A DNA stretch of 35,481 nucleotides from Coriobacteriia bacterium. GTDB taxonomy: Bacteria; Actinomycetota; Coriobacteriia; Coriobacteriales; Eggerthellaceae. Below are positions 24,601 through 33,600 of this stretch, piece after piece. The DNA lies in assembly GCA_030525445.1 (NCBI GenBank), contig JAUNEQ010000005.1:1-35481 (forward strand), written 5' to 3'. Each line of letters opens with the position of its first letter. The stretch's first letter is position 1. The translations under genes and the position numbers were made by a program. The notes under the pieces were generated by a model. That model was not told where the DNA came from and did not search any database. It worked only from the letters and a program-made list of their open reading frames with translations.

Positions 24601-27600
24601 GTCCTGGTTGGGCTTGAGGACAACGGTCGAGGCCTGCTGCGCGCCGTTTGAAACGGGCGTGTTCACGATGGTGTAGGTCGCGTTGAAGGTCTCGGTAGTG
24701 CCAATGGGCAGGTACCACGCCTGCTGCACCGCGCCAGCGCTCAGGTAGTTCGATGCGCTGCCCGCCGAGCCGCCGATCAGGTCGAGCGCGGCGAGCGCAA
24801 GCTGGGCGTTCTCAATCTGGGTGGTCGTGCGGGCGTTAGAGATCTGCTGCGCGAGCCAGGTGGCGTAGCTTGCCTTGTCGTTCAGGGCGTTAAGCGCCGC
24901 GCGGGCGCGCTGCGTCACGTTGACGTACTCGTCCTCGAGCAGCGCGATGTTGATCGCGAAGAGCTTCTTGGTGAGGCTCGCCGCGGCAAAGGCCGTCGTG
25001 TTGGTCAGCAGCGTCTTCCTGACTTCCAGGAGATTGGCGAGGTCCGTTTTGCTCCACGAGGACTCGACGCCATCTTCGCCCACGGTGACGGTCGCGAAGT
25101 CCTTGCTGCCAAGCGCCTTGTTGAACCACGCCACGAAGCCGGCGTAGTCGGTGGCCTCGCGGAAGTAGTACGTGCCGTCGTTGGCCACGTAGAGCGCCTC
25201 CGTGATCTGGTAGCCGACCTTCGAGGAGGTCGAGCTGGCCCAGACGGTGTCCTCGGGCAGGCTCGTGCTCTTCACCTGGGCCCCAGAGATGGGGCCGAGG
25301 AGGGTGAGCCTCGACGCAGTGTTGATCGTGGAGGCCGTGTAGTAGGTGATGCCAGATGCGAACGCGGTGATGCCCGTGGCCTCGACGTAGCAGCGATTCG
25401 TGCTGTCGAAGGTGTAGTACGTCGCGCTCGCGTCAAAGGCGGCATCGCTGGCGACTTCGGTGTACTCGACCGTCTTCGTCATCGAAACGGCGTTGGTGGC
25501 GACGGCGCCTTCGCTACCCGCCTGGTTGACGGTCAGCGTCGTGGCACCCGCGGAAGCCGTGTAGTAGGTCGTGCCGGATGCGAACGCGGTGATGCCCGAG
25601 GCCTCGACGTGGCGCGAGTTCACGCTGTCGTAGACGTAGTAGGTCGTGTTCGCGTCAAACGCGGCGTCGCTGGCGACTTCGGTATAGGTCGTCTCCTGCC
25701 CCAGAATGGCGTCGGCAGGCGTGAGCTTGATATAGTTGAAGGTCACCGTGTGCTCGTACGGATGCAGGATAACGTAGTTGTAGCGGTTCGAGGCCTTCTT
25801 CTTCGTGCCAGTCAGGTATGCCATGCGCAGGCAGTCGTAGGGCGTGGTCTCGAGGTTGGCTCTCGTGACAAGTTTATTCGAGAATTCGGTCGCGGTGACG
25901 GGGTTGTTCCCGTTGCCGTTCTTGCCGTAGACCGTCATCTTGGTGAGCGTGCTCTTCCAATCCTCGGTCCAGATGATGTTGCGCAGGTACTCGTAGAGCG
26001 AGCGGGCGTCGGCGTTGTTGCGGTACTCGTCGGATACTACGGCCGCAGCCCAATCGACATAGCAATAGTCGCCGCTCTTCTTGATGGCCGTCAGCGTGAT
26101 GTTGCTTCCGATGCTGATGCCCGCCATGTCCGCCACGGTCGCGCGCACCGCATACGAGGTGATGCCGGTGAGGACATATTCCTTGTAATCGCTCCGGTTG
26201 ATGTCGACGCCTTCGCGCTTATACGTGGGCGTGATGACCACCGTCGCCGTGGAGCCGAGGAAGCCGCTGATGCTTATGGTCTCGGGATGCGCAAGGACGT
26301 TTGCGATGGCCTCCGTGGGCGTGTTGTAGGTGGCATAGCCGTCGCTGTTGGTGTTGCCGGTCTTGCCGCCGTTGACGAGGAGATAGCCGATGAACTTGCT
26401 GCCGCCGTGAATCTCGCTAAAGATGACGTCGCCGTCGTCCGTGGTGCCCTTTTCCTCGTCGGTGTACGTGTCGTCGAGGTAGTCGTAGACCGTGCCGGAG
26501 CTCGTCTGCGCCTGCGAGACCTGCCAAGCCCCCATGGTGTCGGTGGAGCTATCGTAGGAGAGCAGGTACACGCAATTGGTGAACGTGGGCACCGTCATGG
26601 CGTTGAGCTGCTTGACGGCAGCGGACGCGGCGGCCGTGCCATTGGTGAGGTGCGTGTAGAGCCAGCTGTTGAGCGTGGTGCGGTTGCTGATCGCCGTGCC
26701 CGCCGTGTTGAGACCCGCGTGGGTGTAGACCACGGAGGTGAGGTCGCCGGTGGTGAGAAGGCTTGTGACAAGGCTCTTGAGAGCCGTGTCCGTGAGGTTG
26801 GCGGCGGCGAACCAGTTGGTGAGGCCGTCCACGCTGCCTGCCGCGACCTGGGCAGACGCGGTCGCCCAGTACCGCTTGTCGTACGCGGTGAGAAGCTCCG
26901 CGTTGCCGTCGAGCTTGAGGCGATCATTGATGAGCGTGAGCAGGTCGGTCTCGGAGGCGCCGTCCGTGGCGAGGATGCGACTCGCGATGGCGCTGGTCGC
27001 GATGGTCCTGCCGTCTGCGATGTCGTCGCTCGAGACGAGCTCGACGAGGTAGTCGGCCGCGGACTTCTCCGCGTTCCCGCCGATGTGGCCGGTGATGTAG
27101 TCCCACGCCTGGGCGCCGGTGTAGCCATCGGTCAAAAGCAGGACCGAAAGAGTCGGGTCGGTCGTGTCGGATCCGACCACCACGAGATTGTCGAGCTCGG
27201 CGAGCACGGCGGCATAATCGTCGTCCTTGAGCTTGCCGAGCAGCCAGTCGCCGAAGCCGGACCAGTCGGGCAGGTAGGCCACAAGCTCGGTCTCGGTATC
27301 GTAGTCCTCGTCAACGAGCAGATCGAAGACGATGGCCTCGAAGGCCTCCGCATCGAGCGTGCCCGAAGCGCCGCCCTTGGCGATCCAGGCCTGGAGCGCC
27401 GCGAGCTCGTCTGCCGTGGGCGTCTCGCCCGCCGACAGGTAGTTCGAGAGGACATCGCTGTACGCCAGGTCGTACGCCGTGAGAAGCTCCGCATTCTCGT
27501 CGAGCTTGAGGCGGTCGTTGATGAGCGTGAGCAGGTCGGTCTCGGAGGCGCCGCCCGTGGCGAGGATGCGGTTCGCGATGGCGTTGGCCGCGATGGCGTT

Positions 27601-30600
27601 ACCGCCCTCGATGTCCGCACTCGAGACGAGCTTGGCGAGGTAATCGGCTGCGAGCGTCGTCGCGCCCTCGGTGATGTGACTGGTGATGTAGGCCCACGCA
27701 TCCGCCCCGGTGTAGTCCGTACCCGCAAGCAGGGTCGAGAGCGTCGGATCCTCGTCTGTGCCTTCCGCGAGGGCGTCGAGCTCGGTCACAACGCTGGTAT
27801 AGCCGCTACTCGTGAGCTTGCCAAGCAGCCAGTCGCCGAAGCCGGACCAGTCGGGCAGGTAGGTCGCGAGGTCTGCCGCGGTGCCGTAGTCATCGCTGTC
27901 GATGAGCGCACCCACGAGCGTCTCGAGGGCCGCTGCGTCGAAGGTGCCCGTGGCACCGCCCTTGGCGATCCACGCGTGGAGCGCCGCGAGTTCGTCTGCC
28001 GTGGGCGTCACATCTGCGGAGAGATAGCTCGAGAGCAGGTCGCTGTAGGTCCTGTCGAGCTCTTCCAGAACGTCACGGTTGCCGGACGTGGAGAGCTGGG
28101 TGAAAAGCCACGCGTAGAGGTCGTCACGAGCCAGTATCGTAGCAGCCGCCGTCGCGCGTTCGGCGTCGGTGACGTCATCGTAGTCCTCGCTGTAGATCAG
28201 CTCGTTTACGAGCGTGATGAGCAGCGTGTCAGTGAGCGAGCCGCCCCACCTGTTGAGCCATGCATTGAACGCGGTGCCCGTCGTGAGGGTCACCGGGTCG
28301 CTTGCGCCGCCAAAGGCCGCGGCAAGCGTGTAGCTCGCGACGTTGAAGCTGGTGCCGGCGCTGACGAGCTGGTAGTAGGTAACATTGCCAAACGTCACCA
28401 GCTCGGTGGCGGAAAGCTCGGCCACGGTCGGGATCGAGACCGTGGCGGTGGTGCCGTCTTCGAAGGTCACGGTCTGCTCGACCGGCGTCGAGTAGTCGTA
28501 GACGATGACCGTCCCGTTGCCGGTGACGAGGTTCTTGATCCAGGCGCCGCTGACCGACGAGAGCAGCATCTCGAGCGAGGCGCCTTCGTCGATGGTGATG
28601 ACGCCCGTGGCCAGGTTGATGGACACACCGTCGCCGAGCGTGGCCACCAGCTGCCCCGCGGAATTCTTGCTGACCGCGTAGTCGGAGAGCTGCACGTCGA
28701 TGCTACCCTCGATGACACGGGTCACGATGCCATCGACATCCGTGTAGATGTAGGTGCCGTTGGGCAGCAGGAAGGTCATGCCGTCCTCGGTGCTGGCGAT
28801 GAGGTACGCCTGCAGCGCCTCGACATCGAGCGTAACCTCGGAAGCCAGCTCGCCCACCTTGGTGTCGGTGTACTCCAGCGTGCCCGGCGTGGGCATCGTG
28901 ATGATGATGGAGTCCGGGTCGCGATAGATTGTCATCGCGGTATTGACGTAGAGGTCGGTCGTGGCGTTGCCCGCGATGTCGCTCACGATGACGGCGCTAT
29001 CGCGCGGGGTGGCCGTTACGGTGTAGTAGGTCATGCCGGACTCGAACGCGGTGATGCCCTCGGCCTTGACGTAGCTCTTGCTCGTGCTGTTGTAGGTGTA
29101 GTAGGTCTTGTTCGCGTCGAAGGCCGTTCCGGCGGCGACCGCGGTGTACGAGATGGCGTCGGCCGACGCGAGCTTGACGTCGGTGATGCCGAAGTAAATG
29201 CTGCCCGCCGCATGCACGGACGTGGTCGGCAGCGCAGTGTCGAGCCAGGTGGCGTAGAGGTTCACGCGCTTGGCGGCGGTGCCGACGTCCTGCGCGCCGC
29301 TCACGGTGAACGTGTGCGCCCAGATGGGGGCGACGCGGATGCTCAGGTTGGTGGTGGCCACCGTCGGGTCGGTCACGTACAGGCTGCCGCGGTTGTCGGG
29401 ATCGGTCCAGGTGAAGCCCACGGAGCCCGTCGGGTTATAGACGAGGCCGCCCACGGTGACGTCGCCGCCGGCGTTGCTGATCACGGAGACCTCGGGGCGC
29501 ACGGGAGCGCCGTCGATGCCGCCGGTGACACCGGTCTTGTTGACGCCGGTGGCGGTGACGCCGTTGACGGACGGGTTGAGGTAGCTGGCATTCTCGACCG
29601 AGATGGCCCCGATGATGACGTCGAGGTCGGTGCTGTTTATGATCCGGACGTACGGGATCATGTTCTGGTCGTAGACCGCGCTCACCGGCACGTCGACCTT
29701 CGAGACACTGCCGTTCAGATTGCAGGTAACGTAGAGCGTGCCCTTGAGCGGGTTCGAAATCTTGCCAAACTGGACATAGCCGCCCTCGCCGCGCAGAATG
29801 CGGTAGATCTCGCGGCCGCTGTCGCGCTCGCCGCGCAGGCCGACGGTGCGCACGACGGGCGTGTACACGGTGCCGGAGACGTCGATGACGATGCCGGCCG
29901 CCGCGTCGCCCACGTAGAAGAGGTTGTTCGAGCCCAAGGTGTTCTCGCCCGGACCCACCGTGGCGGAGACGTTATCGCTTACGGGGTTGATGGTGTAGCG
30001 GTATATGGCCGCGAGGAACGATGACTTGTAGCCGCTGGCGTAGGTCTCGTAACGCAGGTCGTTCGTCGAGGTAATGTCGATGTCCGCACCGTAGATGGTC
30101 GTCGTGTCCATGTCGACCTTGGTCGTGAAGGTCGAATCCTTGGCCAGGTAGGCCTTGGCCGTGACATCGCCCACCGCGTAGATGGCGCCGTAGGCCCTCG
30201 AGTAGATGTTGTTACCCGAGGACGTGTTGCCGCTGCCAGTCACCTTCGGACTGGAGGTGGACGCCACGGTAACCGTGTCGTAGCCCCGGATGATCGTGTT
30301 GCGCACCGTGGTGAGGTTGTCGACGTGCGCTATCGCATCGCTCCAGGCGTCCACGTTGGCGCCGAGGGCGGCGCCGTAGGCGTAGGCGCTGTCGATGGCC
30401 TTCATCGTGGAGTTGAGCGACTCGATGGTGACGTTGCAGCCGGTGATGTAGGCCGTTGCCTTCTCGGCCGTGCTCGTGCTGTCCTCCCCCACCGTGACGG
30501 TGCTCGCGAGCTTGATGCTCGTGGTGGTGGCCGAGTCGGGCTCGGCGCCGACGCCGCGCGCATCGGCGCTCACATAATTGTAGAAGTACTCGAGCGAGGA

Positions 30601-33600
30601 GTCGGAGATGATGTTGATGGCGCCGAAGGTATCCTCGAGAACCGCGCCCGCGCCGATCGTCGTGCTCGCAGCGGAATCGATGGTGCTGTAGGAGCGCACC
30701 TTCGAGAAGCCCGCGAAGCCGCCGGCCTCGACGTAGCAGCGGTTCGTGATGGAGTCGTTGTCGCCGGCGACGGCCTTGAGGTCGATGTCGCTGAAATCGG
30801 CCGTGATCGTGGCACCCTCGCCAACCGTCACGCTCACCGTGCGGTTGACCGTGTTGTAGGCCTGAATCGAGCCCTTGCCGCTGAACACGCCCACCGAGTC
30901 GGCGGCGCTCACGGTGTCCTGCTTCACGTTGCCGCGGGCGATGACGCTGACGCCGACCCCCGCTGTGAGCTTGGCGCCTGCGCCGATGCTCGCGGTGGTG
31001 TCCGTGGTGGCCTCGGCCGTGGAGTAGGTCTTCGAGACGTCCACGCTCAGCGAGATGCTGCTGGCCTTGGCGTCGGACGCGGCCTCGGGCTTAGACTCGG
31101 AGGTCACAAGGATGCTGCCACCCGCGTCGAGCGTCGAGCCCGCGCCGATGCCGGCTTCGGTCTTGAAGTTGGACTTCGAATAGAACGTGACGTCGATCGT
31201 GCCATCGACAGAGACGTTGCCGCCGCCGTTGATCTTGCCCTCGGTGCTGCCGAGGTTCTTGGCGGTGATGGCAATGTCGTAGGGCGACGTGATGGAGGTG
31301 TCGTCGCCAACGGATGCCACGACGGTCTGCGGCGAGGAGGCCGAGCCCATATCGGTGTAGGCGCGAAGCACCGAAACCGTGGTGCCGCTGACCGAACCGG
31401 CGGTAATGGCCGTGCCGTTGACCGTGGCCTGCGAGGTGCCGATGATGGAGACGTTGCCCGTCGAGGTGAGCGCGAGCTTGCTCACTGAGGCGCTCACGTA
31501 GTCGCAGGAGCTGGCGCGGGCATCGAGGTCACCACCGGTTGCAAGCCCGACCGAGAACCCGGTCTTGGCGGCGGCGTCAGAGATGGCGTAAGTCTTCGCC
31601 GCAACGTTGAGCGGCCCCACCTCGTAGCTCGTAGCCGTGCTTCCCGCACCCGTGATGTAGGCCTTGTTGGTGGAAGCGCTCTTGGAGACGGCGGTGTTCA
31701 CCGTGATGCCGAGCAGGGCGATGCTGGCGCCGGAGGACGATCCCACCGTCGCAGTGGCCGCGATGGGGTCGTCGCTCGTACCGAGCGTCGAGGTGACGGC
31801 CATGAGGCCGGAGGTCGTCAGCGTGCCCGCGAAGGTGCTGTAGGCCTCCTGGACCACGCTCTGCGTGGCTGCGACGTCGTTGACAGCCACCTTGAAGCCG
31901 CTGATGCTCACTTTGGGCGTGCGGCCCTCGACGACGGCATGCGAGCTGCCGGTCGCCGTGACGGTGAGCGAGCCGGAGACGTCGAGCGTGCCTGTGCCGG
32001 CAAGTCCCGCCTTGGCGGCGGTGCCGGTCGTGGAGCGCGCGACGTTGGTGATGGAGGAAACGACGGAGACGGACAGGCCGCCGAGCGGGCCGTTGGCCGC
32101 GTAGGAGTAGGTGTCGTAGCTGGTTGCGACATTCGTCGCTCCGGTGTTGCTCGTGCCCGCAAGGCCGAGGATAGCCTCGAAGGTGCCCAGGGCCCAGGCG
32201 CGCGAGTCGGCGACGCCCACGTCGACGAGCGCGATGTCGACCGTCGGCGCAAGGGTATCGGAGTAGGCATAGGAGTGAGCGTTAACCAGGACATCCACCG
32301 TGCCGCGCGTGCCGCCGGCGGTGGGAGCCGTGTCGAGCGTGACGCCCTCGGCGATGGCGCGCACCGTAGCGTCCATGCGGGCCTTGCCCACCGCGACCTT
32401 GATGCCCAGGAGCGTAACGCGGACCTTCTCGCCCTCCTTATCCTTGCCGCCACCGTTGACACCGATCTTGGAGACGGCACCGTAGTTGGTGACGTTGGAG
32501 CCGGAGCCGGTGGGCAGGTTGAAGTTCGAGGCGATGCGGACCGCGCCGCCGTTCGTGGTGATGGTGGCGTCCGCAAGCCTGGCCTCCTGCGTGGCGTCCA
32601 GGTAAGCGAACGAGTTGTTGGAGACGATCTCGGCGCCGGAGACGCTCACGACGCCCGAACCCATCTGGGCCTGGGCGGTGGCGCGGCCGTTGGCCTCCAC
32701 CGTGAGCGCGCCGCCCGTGACGGCAAGCGTGCCCGTGCCGATGACCTCGGCGTTGTTCACGGTGGCGTTCTCGGCGTAGGCAACGTTCACCGTGACCGCG
32801 ATGGCAGCCATGGTCGAGCCGATGCCCGTGGCCTCGGCGGAGGTGATGTTGACGTCGTTGCTGCGACCCGCATAGACCGAGAGCGAACCGGTGGCAACCG
32901 TGGCACCCGTCGTGTCAACGACAGCGCGGTTGTCGGCGGTGAGGTTCGCGACAAAGACGTTTACGCCCACCGCGATGGCACCCGCATTGATGGCGAGCAG
33001 CTGGGTGTCTGACGTGGCGGCAAATCCGGCGTCGATGGTGGTGCCTCCGGTGACGGTGACGTTCTTGCCGAAGATGCCCGCGCGGGCCAGCGTGTCGTTG
33101 GAGACGACGAGCACGTTGGTGCTCACCGAGATGGCACCGGCGGAGACGCCCAGCGTGAGGGCCTGGCCCGCGGTGGTGATGTCGTTGGCGATGATGAGCG
33201 TGCCCACCGTCGCGGTGTTGTTGGTGCCGCCCGCGCCGACGATGGCCTCGGTGACCTTGCCGGTCACGATGGGCGTGGTGCCCACGTAGGTGAGGATGGT
33301 GGGCTCCATCGTGGCCACGGCGACGCCGATCTTGACGGCGATGGCGCCGGCGGAACCGCCGATGATGTTGGCATGCGAGCTGACGTTGGCCTTGGCGCCC
33401 ACGTCGAGCGTGCCGACGTTCGAAAGCGTCGTGGCCTTGCCCACAAAGGTGTGTACCATCATATGGTCGCCCGCGATCGAGGTCGCGCCGTTGACGGCGA
33501 TGGCGCCGCCCGCGAGGCTCGCCGCGAACGTCGTCGCGTCGAAGGTGGTGTCGGACTTGACGGCAACCGTGCCGGTGACGTTCTTGACGACGGCCGGGCC

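Noticed and set aside
20659-24651. 1,330-codon open frame on the plus strand
   Set aside because: It is antisense to the giant gene; high GC3 keeps this frame open. The translation is Gly/Arg/Val-rich with no domain, and no ribosome-binding site was seen.
20220-28069. CRISPR-like array
   Set aside because: The periodic repeats are coding, in-frame protein repeats without constant short repeats and unique spacers, and there are no cas genes.
25609-30024. 1,471-codon open frame on the plus strand
   Set aside because: Same explanation: antisense of the giant gene's GC3-rich codons, composition-driven, no recognisable protein features.
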